A DNA stretch of 13,283 bases from Opitutia bacterium (lineage in GTDB: Bacteria; Verrucomicrobiota; Verrucomicrobiia; Opitutales; Opitutaceae). The stretch is from the NCBI GenBank assembly GCA_003157575.1, contig PMKA01000216.1:1-13283 (forward strand). Direction: 5' to 3'. A program made the translations under genes and the position numbers. The notes under the pieces were generated by a model. It saw nothing but the letters and a program-made list of their open reading frames with translations, was not told the origin of the DNA and ran no database searches. Shown in pieces: positions 1 to 7,565 of this stretch. Each line of letters begins with the position of its first letter. The first letter of the stretch is position 1.

Positions 1-2
1 TC

Positions 3-1130
3 GTCGCGATCGTCGCCGTGCGCAATGTCAACCGCGACGTCGCGAGCAGCGACTGGGTCAACCACACGCATGCCGTGATCATGGAGGCCGACGCGATCCA
101 GTCGTCCCTCCACGCCGGGGACGGAGCCCTGCGCGCATTTTTGCTGACGGGCGACGCCCGCGACAAGGGGGCGTCGCGCGAGGCCTTCGGTGCGATGAGC
201 CAGCATTTCGAGGTGGCCCGGGCTCTGACGGCGGACGAGCCGGCCCAGGCGGCGAAGTTCGCGCACCTGCAGGCCATGCTCAACCAGCGGATGGGTTTTG
301 CGCGGCAGGCCGTCGCCGCCCGCGAGGCGGATGACACCGGGGCGGTGCGCAGCCTGCTCTCGGCGGATGCCGGGGGCGGAAGCATGCAGGAGATCGTCCG
401 CCTGATCGAGACGCTGAAACAGGAGGAAAAGGAGCTGCTGGCGGAACAGGACAAGGCCTCGTATCTGCAGGCGCAGACGACCCGGTGGACCGTGGGGAGC
501 GGCGTGGTCATCAATGTCGTTCTTCTTGCGGGCGTGGCATGGCTGATCCGGGACGACATCGCCGCGAGGCGGCGCGCTGCCGCCGTTCTCGCGGAGGCGA
601 ACGCGACCCTGGAAAGCAAGGTAAGGGAGCGGACCTCCGAACTCGCCGCGACGATCGAGAAACTGGTGGCGGAGAATCAGGAGCGCCGCTGGAGCGGCCA
701 GTCCCTTGAGCACCAGCTCCGTTACAGCCAGCTGATCTTCAATTCGATCAGCGATGTCGTCATGGTCCTGTCGAAGGCGATCAACATCACGCGCGTGAAC
801 CCGGCGGCCTCGCGCTGGACGGGCCTCGCGGCGACCGAGATGATCAGCAAGCCGCTTTCCCGCGTCGTGCGCGTCGCCCCGGACGATGGCGGCACGCTCG
901 ACCCGGTCGCCCAGGCGATCAAGGACGGACACGAGCTGCATGAGCATCCGGCGACCGTGCTCGCGGGCGACGGCCGCACGCACGCGGCCCGGCTCAGCCT
1001 TTTCCCTCTCCGGGATCGCGACCGGGTGGTGGGTGCGGTGGTGAGCATCCGCATAATTGCAAACGCCGCCTGGCAGCCTTCAGGCGCCGGCGCAGAACCG
1101 ATCAATCCTGAAAAACAAAACCCCTTATGA
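3..1130 (+). CDS. CHASE3-TM-PAS membrane sensor, 5' end missing
   Basis: This is a membrane signal sensor without a transmitter. The frame is open to the left edge, and the first codons read as hydrophobic residues (VAIVAV), probably the end of a first membrane helix, so the true start lies outside the window. Counting from the GTG at position 18, residues 1-145 match a CHASE3 extracytoplasmic helical sensor (the region around RAFLLTGD is typical). Residues 158-177 are a membrane helix, residues 186-235 a charged coiled coil, and residues 236-345 a PAS domain (FNSISDVVMVLS, then NPAASRWTGL). The protein ends about 25 residues after the PAS domain: no HisKA, HATPase, GGDEF or methyl-accepting domain is present. 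Its TGA overlaps the next ATG as ATGA, so translation is probably coupled to the response regulator. The domain calls are from recognition of the residues; the ligand is unknown. Confidence 0.85.
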   Translation, partial: VAIVAVRNVNRDVASSDWVNHTHAVIMEADAIQSSLHAGDGALRAFLLTGDARDKGASREAFGAMSQHFEVARALTADEPAQAAKFAHLQAMLNQRMGFARQAVAAREADDTGAVRSLLSADAGGGSMQEIVRLIETLKQEEKELLAEQDKASYLQAQTTRWTVGSGVVINVVLLAGVAWLIRDDIAARRRAAAVLAEANATLESKVRERTSELAATIEKLVAENQERRWSGQSLEHQLRYSQLIFNSISDVVMVLSKAINITRVNPAASRWTGLAATEMISKPLSRVVRVAPDDGGTLDPVAQAIKDGHELHEHPATVLAGDGRTHAARLSLFPLRDRDRVVGAVVSIRIIANAAWQPSGAGAEPINPEKQNPL

Positions 1131-1495
1131 AAAAACATATCTTGATGGTCGACGACGAGGCGGAGGTGCGTGCGATCCTGGACGTGCTGCTGACGGGCAA
1201 GGGCTACCGCGTGACCGAGGCGAGTTCGGGCCTCGAGGCGATGCGCGTGCTGAAGGCGGAGGCCGCCGACCTCATCATCTCCGATCTGCAGATGGAGGAC
1301 TCGGACGGCCTGGAGCTGATCGGGGAGATCAAGAAAACGCAGCCGGACGTGCCGGTGATCCTCCTGACCGGCGTGTTGTTCGACCCCGAGGTCGTGCGCG
1401 ACACCATCAGCAAGAAGGTCTCCTGCTACATCGAAAAGACGGCGCCTTTGTCCCGGATTCTCGAGGAGGTCCAGCGCCTGGTCGGGCCTCCCTGA
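1127..1495 (+). CDS. Single-domain response regulator (CheY-like receiver)
   Basis: This is a stand-alone phosphoacceptor domain of 122 residues with no output domain. The receiver landmarks are all visible: the acidic cluster D9-D10-E11, the phosphorylatable D53 in the segment LIISD, T81 at the end of the fourth strand (VILLTG), and K104 in YIEK. The residue after this lysine is threonine rather than the usual proline. The start ATG overlaps the stop of the CHASE3-PAS gene by four bases, and no clear Shine-Dalgarno sequence precedes it, which fits translational coupling. Receivers of this kind pass phosphate to a partner protein or act as a phosphate sink. The kinase that would charge it is not next to it. 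A GC-rich hairpin 13 bases after the stop could end the transcript. Confidence 0.92.
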   Translation: MKKHILMVDDEAEVRAILDVLLTGKGYRVTEASSGLEAMRVLKAEAADLIISDLQMEDSDGLELIGEIKKTQPDVPVILLTGVLFDPEVVRDTISKKVSCYIEKTAPLSRILEEVQRLVGPP

Positions 1496-1914
1496 GCCAT
1501 TCGGCGGTGGAGGGTGGCGCCGACGGCGCGGCGCCCTCCATCCGCCTCCTTTTGAAAGGCGTGCCGCAGCCTTTGGTTCCTTGTGGCTGCCGGTTCCTCA
1601 GGGGATGCTGTCCTGTTGTTGGGCAACTCGGCCGGGCGGGGTCGGCTCCAGAGAGGTACTCCCCGCCTTTTCCGGCTTCGCATGCCTTTGCTGAGGCAGG
1701 CGGAATACTCAATGACCAGTCGTCCGCCCAACACGGCGATCAGTTTTGCAAGCTGATCCACCTTGATGCGCTGTGGGGACGACTCGATGCGGGCGATGCG
1801 CTTTTGACTGAGTCCGAGTCTCTGGCCGACCTGCGCCTGGGTGAGCTTTCTCCCGTCGCGCAGCGCTCGGAGAACGGCGCGAGCCTCGGAGGGCGTGGCG
1901 ATTCCGTAATTCAT
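1426..1914 (-). CDS. XRE/HipB-like helix-turn-helix protein with dubious C-terminus
   Basis: This is a small DNA-binding protein. Residues 10-70 form an XRE-type helix-turn-helix: LRALRDGRKLTQAQVGQRLG, followed by LSQKRIARIESSP and DQLAKLIAVLGGRLVIEYS. This pattern is common in HipB-like antitoxins and small regulators. Family members usually end shortly after this point. Here the frame continues for about 85 more residues rich in Arg, Pro and Ala with no recognisable fold. It runs through the GC hairpin and into the antisense of the response regulator, so the extension is probably run-on after a lost or shifted stop. No HipA-like kinase toxin is adjacent. The ATG has no clear ribosome binding site. 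The gene sits 66 bases downstream of the PPC-domain gene on the same strand. Confidence 0.7.
   Translation of the reverse strand: MNYGIATPSEARAVLRALRDGRKLTQAQVGQRLGLSQKRIARIESSPQRIKVDQLAKLIAVLGGRLVIEYSACLSKGMRSRKRRGVPLWSRPRPAELPNNRTASPEEPAATRNQRLRHAFQKEADGGRRAVGATLHRRMAQGGPTRRWTSSRIRDKGAVFSM
1508..1540 (+). terminator. GC-rich hairpin after the response regulator
   Basis: An imperfect inverted repeat: seven bases (TGGAGGG) pair with CCCTCCA, then after a three-base bulge four more pairs (CGCC/GGCG) close an eight-base loop. It lies 13 bases past the receiver stop, and a short T run (TTTT, near 1550) follows after about ten bases. It may be a terminator, possibly bidirectional, or a palindromic intergenic repeat. 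The opposing XRE reading frame runs through it. Confidence 0.4.
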
Positions 1915-1936
1915 GTTGGAAAAGTTACGCCTAAAA

Positions 1937-1975
1937 GGGAGTAATGCCGGATTGCCCTCATTCGGGAGTACCGGA
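1937..1975. promoter_or_regulatory. Direct repeat upstream of the XRE gene, possible operator
   Basis: Two near-identical blocks, GGGAGTAATGCCGGA (1937-1951) and GGGAGTACCGGA (1964-1975), lie between the stop of the PPC-domain gene and the start of the XRE protein. They share GGGAGTA and CCGGA. Small XRE regulators often repress their own promoter through repeated sites, so this is a candidate operator. Function is inference only; the same DNA also contains a weak hairpin (CCGG...CCGG) that might end the upstream operon. Confidence 0.25.
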
Positions 1976-1980
1976 GATCC

Positions 1981-4284
1981 TCACTGCAGCGCTTCGCATT
2001 CCCTGACCTTCTTCAGGTAGAAAGAATCGGTGAGAAGCCCCGCTTCGTAGAGGATCTTGAGTTGTTTGAGGCGACCGGCGACCTGCTGCCTGGTGAATTT
2101 CGGCGCCGCCGGGAGGGCAGCGCCTGGTGATGCGGCGGGTGCGGGCGCCTGCGCATTCACCGGAGTCAACGGGGGCATGGGAGTTGCAGATGCGGCGGGC
2201 GTCACACTTGGAGACGGCTCAGATGCGGCCATTGTCGCCGGCGTTGCCGCGTCGGTCGGAGATGCGGCGGGCGCGGGCCGTTCGGGCGGCGGCGTGAAGT
2301 CGGGATCAAAAACGGTTGCGACGAACTCTTCCGCAGGCACAAGCTGGCGCCATAGGAAGGCCTGCATCTTGTCCTCTGCGGCCACCGCTGTATGGACGAT
2401 CTGCCGGTTTCCGATCTTTGCGCTGCCGACAACCTTGAGGACGAAGTTCCCCCGCATTGGGGAGGGCGCTGTTCTGATCACGAGCCTGCCCACAGTCTGG
2501 CCCTTCGGAATCATCACGGGTTGAGCGGCAATTGCATGGGGCGGATCATCCAGTCTGAGCTGGATGGCACCGTCGTAGTCGTCCTTGCGGAGTGCATACA
2601 CAGTGATCGGGGCGCTTGAATTGAACCGGAGCGCAAGGCTCGAGGGCGCCAGGCGCAGCTCGAAATCAGGCTGCGGCGGACTGATGCGGAGCCGATAGGC
2701 GTATTCGGGGCCGCCTTTGTGGGCGCGATCGGAAAGCCGGATGAAATAGGCGCCGCTCGCCGGCAGCCGGACCGACAGATAGGAGTCGGCGTGGTGCGTG
2801 TTCACCCCGTCACCGAAGTCCATGCAATCGTCGTTAAGGGCGATCAGCTTCCCCTGCCCGTCGGTCACTGTCACAAAGGAATCGAGCGGCGAACCGAGGC
2901 GGCGCGCCATCACCTCGACGACGAGCGTCTCCCCGGCCTTTCCTTCAACGCGAAACATATCGACATCGTCGGGACTTTCGATGCGTCCGTTGATGATCAC
3001 GCCATTGGGCACTGCCTGGGCGTTTTGCTCGGTGTCATTATCCTCGACTTCCGTGACGCTGGGGAGCGTATCGACGACAAAGGGCGCTTCGTTGGAGACA
3101 AATCCTGAGTCGAGGATGGTCAGTTTGTGAATTCCTGGTGAGTCGAACTTAACGGTGTGCTTGCGCGCCGTATCGGGGAAGTTCAACCCCTCGAAGCTCA
3201 CCGCCACCGGCACGCCGACCTGGCCCCCGAGCGGGAAATGCGAGGTGATGCAGGGCTGTGCGCCCATCCGGACTCGATAGATGAAATCCTCGCGCCCCCG
3301 GTAGAGGGAGTCGTGGATGGCGAGCGTGTAGCTTCCGTCTTCGGGCGCCTTGAATAGAATGATCGGATCGGGTTTGGAACCGCCGAACGCGACTTCGCGG
3401 CCCTTCGAGTCGTAGAGTGCGATGACGCCCTGGAACCAGCCGGGCACTGCGTCTGCGATGAAGGGAATGAGGTGGCGGCATTGGGCGGACAGCACGAGTT
3501 GCTGCCCTTTTTTCGCAGGGAAGTGGAAGCGGTTTATCTCCCCCGGCCCGATCTGTCCGTTGACCGTGCAGGGTAACTGCACATCGCAGTCGCCGTCCTT
3601 TGCGCCGCGCTTGCGCAGAGCCTGCTCTTCTTTGCCAAGCACCTGCCTGGGCGAGGTGCTCATCGGCCTGGCAGAGTATTCACGAACGGCGCCCACCTGA
3701 AAGATGAGCGGATTGGTGACGCCCTTGAGCGTGCTCAGGCGAATCTCATGGTCGCCAGGGTCGGCGTCGGGATCGATCCGAACCTCGACCACGACCACAT
3801 TGGAGGTCGAGATGCAGGCGGGGATTTGAACGAAATTGCCCACGCATCTCTCGATTTTTTCGATCAAGGCCCCGGTCTCCCTTTTCCGGTTCAGCTCCTC
3901 TTGTTCCGCCTCAGATTCCTCCGGGGACAACGTCGTCGAAGCGCTGGTCTCGACCTCCATCGGAGGAGCGGCGGAGACAGCAGGCGTGGGTTGCCCCGTC
4001 TTAAGCTCCTTGAGCTGTTCCTGCAGCAACGTGAGCTCCATATTCTGGAGTCGCGGCATGTATTCGACGATCCTGGCCGAAATGCCCTTCCCGGAAATGA
4101 GAACTCCATCGAGATCGTTGAGAGCCTGCCCTCCGAGGCGCGCCTGAACGGTCGTGCCCTGTTGGCCGCCCGCGGGGTAGACATAGCCGATGTAGGGTCT
4201 CTGGGCTTGTGCGACAGGGGCCAAGCCGAGAAGGAAGATCCAGACGATGAGCGGCGCAGGATCGATGGGGGAGCGGAAGCGCAT
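1981..4284 (-). CDS. Exported PPC-domain protein with SHOCT-like C-terminus
   Basis: This is a large exported protein of unknown role and the last gene of the three-gene operon. The chosen ATG gives a signal peptide (hydrophobic stretch LIVWIFLLGLA, then PVAQAQ). A GTG six bases upstream, overlapping the preceding TGA, is the alternative. Numbered from that GTG, residues 31-80 look like an IPT/TIG-like beta domain (YVYPAGGQQGTTVQ). Residues 85-145 are helical and charged, probably coiled coil. Residues 240-340 and 425-535 resemble two pre-peptidase C-terminal (PPC) beta-sandwich domains (EVEDNDTEQNAQ, then DVDMFRVEGKAGE). Residues 540-640 are further beta structure. Residues 665-730 are a Pro/Ala/Ser/Thr linker. 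The last 38 residues (LKQLKILYEAGLLTDSFYLKK) match the SHOCT pattern. PPC domains usually mediate surface binding or secretion. No catalytic motif is visible. Confidence 0.85.
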   Translation of the reverse strand: MRFRSPIDPAPLIVWIFLLGLAPVAQAQRPYIGYVYPAGGQQGTTVQARLGGQALNDLDGVLISGKGISARIVEYMPRLQNMELTLLQEQLKELKTGQPTPAVSAAPPMEVETSASTTLSPEESEAEQEELNRKRETGALIEKIERCVGNFVQIPACISTSNVVVVEVRIDPDADPGDHEIRLSTLKGVTNPLIFQVGAVREYSARPMSTSPRQVLGKEEQALRKRGAKDGDCDVQLPCTVNGQIGPGEINRFHFPAKKGQQLVLSAQCRHLIPFIADAVPGWFQGVIALYDSKGREVAFGGSKPDPIILFKAPEDGSYTLAIHDSLYRGREDFIYRVRMGAQPCITSHFPLGGQVGVPVAVSFEGLNFPDTARKHTVKFDSPGIHKLTILDSGFVSNEAPFVVDTLPSVTEVEDNDTEQNAQAVPNGVIINGRIESPDDVDMFRVEGKAGETLVVEVMARRLGSPLDSFVTVTDGQGKLIALNDDCMDFGDGVNTHHADSYLSVRLPASGAYFIRLSDRAHKGGPEYAYRLRISPPQPDFELRLAPSSLALRFNSSAPITVYALRKDDYDGAIQLRLDDPPHAIAAQPVMIPKGQTVGRLVIRTAPSPMRGNFVLKVVGSAKIGNRQIVHTAVAAEDKMQAFLWRQLVPAEEFVATVFDPDFTPPPERPAPAASPTDAATPATMAASEPSPSVTPAASATPMPPLTPVNAQAPAPAASPGAALPAAPKFTRQQVAGRLKQLKILYEAGLLTDSFYLKKVRECEALQ
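2129..2273. repeat. Thirteen-base direct repeats in the linker-coding region
   Basis: The block GATGCGGCGGGYG occurs at 2129-2141, 2189-2201 and 2261-2273, with a shorter relative (GATGCGGCC) at 2222-2230. Spacings of 60 and 72 bases keep the reading frame. On the coding (minus) strand each copy encodes the core of a PAAS/PAASP motif in the Pro/Ala-rich linker of the PPC-domain protein. The linker probably grew by in-frame duplication. Confidence 0.75.
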
Positions 4285-4286
4285 TG

Positions 4287-5699
4287 TCACATGATCTCAG
4301 TCAGGAGTCCGCCAGACTTCACTCCCTCGGTGAGAGGCGGCAGCACGGTGGCGTCGAGGCCCATGGGATGGGGAAGCTTCGAATTCGGGTCGATGCCGCT
4401 CAGCGCATAGATGCTGCCGAGCAGATCGATGGGATACACCGGGCGGTTTTTCACTTCCTCGGCGTGCTTGTCGGATTCGCCGACGACGTGTCCACCCTTG
4501 AAACCGCCGCCGGCGACAAGGGCCGTGAAGACCGCCCCCCAGTGGTTTCGCCCGCCGTTCCAGGGGGGCTGCCAGTCGACCTTGGGCGCGCGGCCGAATT
4601 CACCACAGCACCATACCATCGTCGTCTCGAGCAGGCCGTGATCGTGCAGGTCCTGGAGAAGCATCGCGAGGCCTTGGTCGAGCTGCGGGCATTGGCGCCG
4701 CATGGTGGGGAAGTGATTGCTGTGGGTGTCCCAGCCGCCCGGGTAGTTGATCACCACATACGGCACTCGGGCCTCGACGAGGCGGCGGGCCGCGAGGCAA
4801 TCCTGACCGAAGGTGTGGCGGCCGTAGCGATCGCGCAGACCGGACTTTTCCTTCGAGAGATCGAAGACGTCGCGGCCCGGACCGAGAATCAGCTCATAGG
4901 CTTCCTTCTTGGCCTCTTCCGAGACCGTGATCTGCGGGCTTGCGGCCATGGCCTGACCCAGGGTGTCGAGGCTGGCGAGCAGCTGTTTGCGGGAAACCTG
5001 GCGCTCGTCGGAGATTCCTCTGGAAATCACGCCTTCGACCTCAAAGCGCTGCTGGTTCGGATCGCCGCCGGTGGCGAACGGCTTGTGGATCGCCCCGAGA
5101 AAACCTTCCTCGCAAAAACGGCCCTGGGGTTGTGTGAGCACGACGTAAGGCGGGATGAGCCCCTTGTAGTCTCCACTCTTGAAAAGCGAAACCACGGCGC
5201 CGACACTCGGATAAGCCAGCCCTTCGCCGGGAACGTGGGCTGTCTGCATCATGTAGGCGGCTGTCTCGTGCCCGTTGTTGCGATGGGTCATGCTCCGGAT
5301 CAGCGAGTACTTGTCCGCCTGCCTGGCGAGATTGGGGAACAGTTCTCCGATCTGGATGCCGGCGACATTGGTCGGGAGGGTCCCGGGAAATTCTCCCATG
5401 AAGTCGCGACCTGCATCGGGTTTGGGATCCCAAGTGTCGATGTGCGACATGCCGCCCCAGAGGAAGATCTGGATGATCGACTTTGTCTTGGGCTCGATCC
5501 CGGAGCCGGAGGCGCCGGCTGCCGGCACAGGTAGTTCGGGGGGCGCCTCGTTGGCGCCCCAGACCCGGCTGTTGACGAAGAGCATGCCTGCGGTGCCAAA
5601 CAAACCGATGCGCAGAGCATCGCGCCGCGTGAGCGGGAGGCTGAGGTTCATGCCGATCTGACGGGAGAGAAGACGCCTTGCACCAGATTGGGAGCTCAT
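4287..5699 (-). CDS. DUF1501 family protein with Tat signal
   Basis: This is an exported DUF1501 protein (sulfatase/alkaline-phosphatase-like fold), 470 residues, near the usual family length. Residues 23-48 hold a twin-arginine signal: LTRRDALRIG, a hydrophobic stretch, then NSRVWGAN. Family signatures follow: FLWGGMSHIDTWDPKPDAG at about residues 79-97, GGWDTHSNHF at 321-330, GEFGRAPK at 366-373 and GGRNHWG at 382-388. The last three are the conserved His/Asp/Glu-bearing motifs. Start: GAAGG lies seven bases before this ATG, which favours it over the internal Met17. The gene begins 24 bases after the DUF1549/DUF1553 gene and its TGA touches the start of the PPC-domain gene, so the three are one operon. 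The substrate is unknown; DUF1501 and DUF1553 partners are widely co-encoded in this phylum group. Confidence 0.95.
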   Translation of the reverse strand: MSSQSGARRLLSRQIGMNLSLPLTRRDALRIGLFGTAGMLFVNSRVWGANEAPPELPVPAAGASGSGIEPKTKSIIQIFLWGGMSHIDTWDPKPDAGRDFMGEFPGTLPTNVAGIQIGELFPNLARQADKYSLIRSMTHRNNGHETAAYMMQTAHVPGEGLAYPSVGAVVSLFKSGDYKGLIPPYVVLTQPQGRFCEEGFLGAIHKPFATGGDPNQQRFEVEGVISRGISDERQVSRKQLLASLDTLGQAMAASPQITVSEEAKKEAYELILGPGRDVFDLSKEKSGLRDRYGRHTFGQDCLAARRLVEARVPYVVINYPGGWDTHSNHFPTMRRQCPQLDQGLAMLLQDLHDHGLLETTMVWCCGEFGRAPKVDWQPPWNGGRNHWGAVFTALVAGGGFKGGHVVGESDKHAEEVKNRPVYPIDLLGSIYALSGIDPNSKLPHPMGLDATVLPPLTEGVKSGGLLTEIM

Positions 5700-5706
5700 T
5701 TCGCGG

Positions 5707-5711
5707 CCTTC
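5707..5711 (-). promoter_or_regulatory. Ribosome binding site of the DUF1501 gene
   Basis: GAAGG on the minus strand, seven bases before the ATG at 5699. It decides the start in favour of the longer form over the in-frame ATG at 5651, which has no comparable site. Confidence 0.55.
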
Positions 5712-5723
5712 GTTCGGTTGGGA

Positions 5724-7523
5724 TCAGTGGCGGTAGAGAAATTCGCTGCTGTTGATGAGAGCCCAACTTAGGTCGAGCCACTCACGGTTCGTCTTTGCTG
5801 AGTATGGCCTGTTCGGGGTTTGAATCTGCTTTCCGGATTTGTCTGCGTCAGCCGCTGGGTTGGGGCGCCCCTGAGGGGGCTTGGGACCGTAGGCTTCGAA
5901 GGTGGCGACTTCCTCGGCGCTTGGGGATCGCGACAGGATGGTGAGATAGATGAGTTCGACCAGATCGCGGCCCTTCTTGCTGGAGTTGTAGAGCTGGCGG
6001 AGGGCGGGCCCTTGCTCGAGTTTGCGCTGGATGTGCGTCGAGTTGAGCATGTGCAGCCATTGGGCGGGAACGGGCGTGTTGATGCGCTCGTTTTCCATGC
6101 CGGTTGCGCGGGCGGAGCGGCCGAAGAGAGCGAGGAAGGGACTGGTGATGCTGCCATCCGCCAAAGAGATGGCCGATTGATCCTCGGGAATGTAAGTGAA
6201 GGGCTCGGGGATGGCGCTCGTGTAGAGATCCGTGGTTCCGGCGATCTTGTTGATGGCATCGATCAGGACCTCAGCGTCGAGGCGGCGGAGCGGATAAGCG
6301 GCGAAATTGGCCTCCGCCTCAGGACTCCGGGAGTGCGAAAGCGAAGAGAGCTGGTAGGTCGTTGAGGTGGTGATCAGGCGGCAGAGATGCTTCACATCAT
6401 AATGACTGGCCACGAATTCACCGGCCAGGTAGTCGAGCAAAGCCGGGTTGGAGGGCGGGTTGTCCGGGCGGAAATCGTCGGGCTCTTGAACAATGCCCCG
6501 ACCCAGGAGCCAATACCAGACACGGTTGGCGAAACTCCGAGCAAACCAGGGGTTTTCGGGACGGATCAGCCAGTCGGCAAACAATTCGCGAGGGTCGCGG
6601 TTTGCGGGCAGAAGGAGTTCCGTGCCGTCGGGCATCAGCGCTTTGCCAGGTGCGTTGGAGGGTAAAGTCTTGGGCAGCGTGTTGGCTTCGCGGGCAGGCA
6701 CCTGTCCTGAAGGCGTGAGCAAACTCGCGCGGCCGGGCGCGATGGCGTCGGGCAATTTGCTTGCACCGAGAGGGTCCCAAAAGACGTGCTCTTCCTTCCA
6801 TTCGCCCGTGGGTTTGTAACCGATTTGCGAGAAACATCGGATCATGCCGGCCCGTTGTCCGGACGAAAACGTCTCAAAGCGAACCCCCATGAAGGCGAGG
6901 GCCACCGCGGCCGCGATTCCGTCTGGTGTGCGGTTTTGCACGGCACGGTAGAAATTGACCTCGCCAACCTGGAAGTTGCTGCCGCTCGAGCAAAGCAGGG
7001 CGCGGACAAACTGGTCGTAGGGCTTGTTGGTGGAAACGGCATCGTGAACCCATCGATGATAGGCCTGGGCGGCATTGGGCCAGAGATTGATGGGAAACTC
7101 GGCTTTGATCCGCAGCACATCGCCCCAGCGCATGGACCAGTAGTCGGCAAATCCCGGGCGATCAAGAAGTCGGTCGACAAGCGCCTGGCGCTTGTTTGGA
7201 TTCGGATTCTGGAGGAACGCTCCGGCTTCGGCGGCGGTGGGCACAGTGCCGGTGAGGTCGAGATAGACCCGCCGCAAAAACACCGCGTCCGAACATAGGC
7301 GGGGCCTGATACCAAGGGCGTTCAGTCTGGCCGCCACCAAAGAGTCGAGTTTGCTTTCAAAGCGCGGGGTTTCCCTGCTCTCGTAGATCGCGTGAATAGT
7401 CCCTTCACCAGGAGTGGCGCCGAGAGGAGAACTTCGCGCCAATGGCAGAACGAGGCCAAGGGCCTGGGCAAAGGCCGGGATCAACACTCGCAAGAAGGAA
7501 TTGAGCCGCCCGCGGAGGGCCAT
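5724..7523 (-). CDS. DUF1549/DUF1553 exported protein without heme motif
   Basis: This is the first gene of the operon. The chosen ATG gives 599 residues and starts with a plausible signal peptide (RVLIPAFAQALGLVLPLA). The frame extends 16 codons further upstream to a TTG, which looks less likely. Residues 50-225 match DUF1549 (FLRRVYLDLTGTVPT, FADYWSMRWGDVLR, YDQFVRALL). Residues 305-590 match DUF1553 (RDPRELFADWLIRPENPWFA, FANRVWYWLLGRGIV, FRPDNPPSNPALLDYLA, LRRLDAEVLIDAI), and the chain ends in the family-typical FLYRH. Many relatives carry a cytochrome-c CXXCH site between the two domains or a fused PSCyt1 domain. None is present here: the cysteines are isolated. The role is unknown; the family is exported and almost always paired with DUF1501, as here. 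Confidence 0.93.
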   Translation of the reverse strand: MALRGRLNSFLRVLIPAFAQALGLVLPLARSSPLGATPGEGTIHAIYESRETPRFESKLDSLVAARLNALGIRPRLCSDAVFLRRVYLDLTGTVPTAAEAGAFLQNPNPNKRQALVDRLLDRPGFADYWSMRWGDVLRIKAEFPINLWPNAAQAYHRWVHDAVSTNKPYDQFVRALLCSSGSNFQVGEVNFYRAVQNRTPDGIAAAVALAFMGVRFETFSSGQRAGMIRCFSQIGYKPTGEWKEEHVFWDPLGASKLPDAIAPGRASLLTPSGQVPAREANTLPKTLPSNAPGKALMPDGTELLLPANRDPRELFADWLIRPENPWFARSFANRVWYWLLGRGIVQEPDDFRPDNPPSNPALLDYLAGEFVASHYDVKHLCRLITTSTTYQLSSLSHSRSPEAEANFAAYPLRRLDAEVLIDAINKIAGTTDLYTSAIPEPFTYIPEDQSAISLADGSITSPFLALFGRSARATGMENERINTPVPAQWLHMLNSTHIQRKLEQGPALRQLYNSSKKGRDLVELIYLTILSRSPSAEEVATFEAYGPKPPQGRPNPAADADKSGKQIQTPNRPYSAKTNREWLDLSWALINSSEFLYRH

Positions 7524-7565
7524 GTTGAGGAAATTGGGTTGTTCGCAAGGAGAAGGCAAGCTGGC

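Noticed and set aside
1057..1944. A 295-codon plus-strand frame spanning the receiver and the intergenic DNA
   Set aside because: It overlaps the receiver gene in another frame and crosses the hairpin and the XRE gene on the opposite strand; no protein-like features.
4284..5534. A 416-codon open frame on the plus strand
   Set aside because: Antisense to the well-supported DUF1501 gene; no domain signatures.
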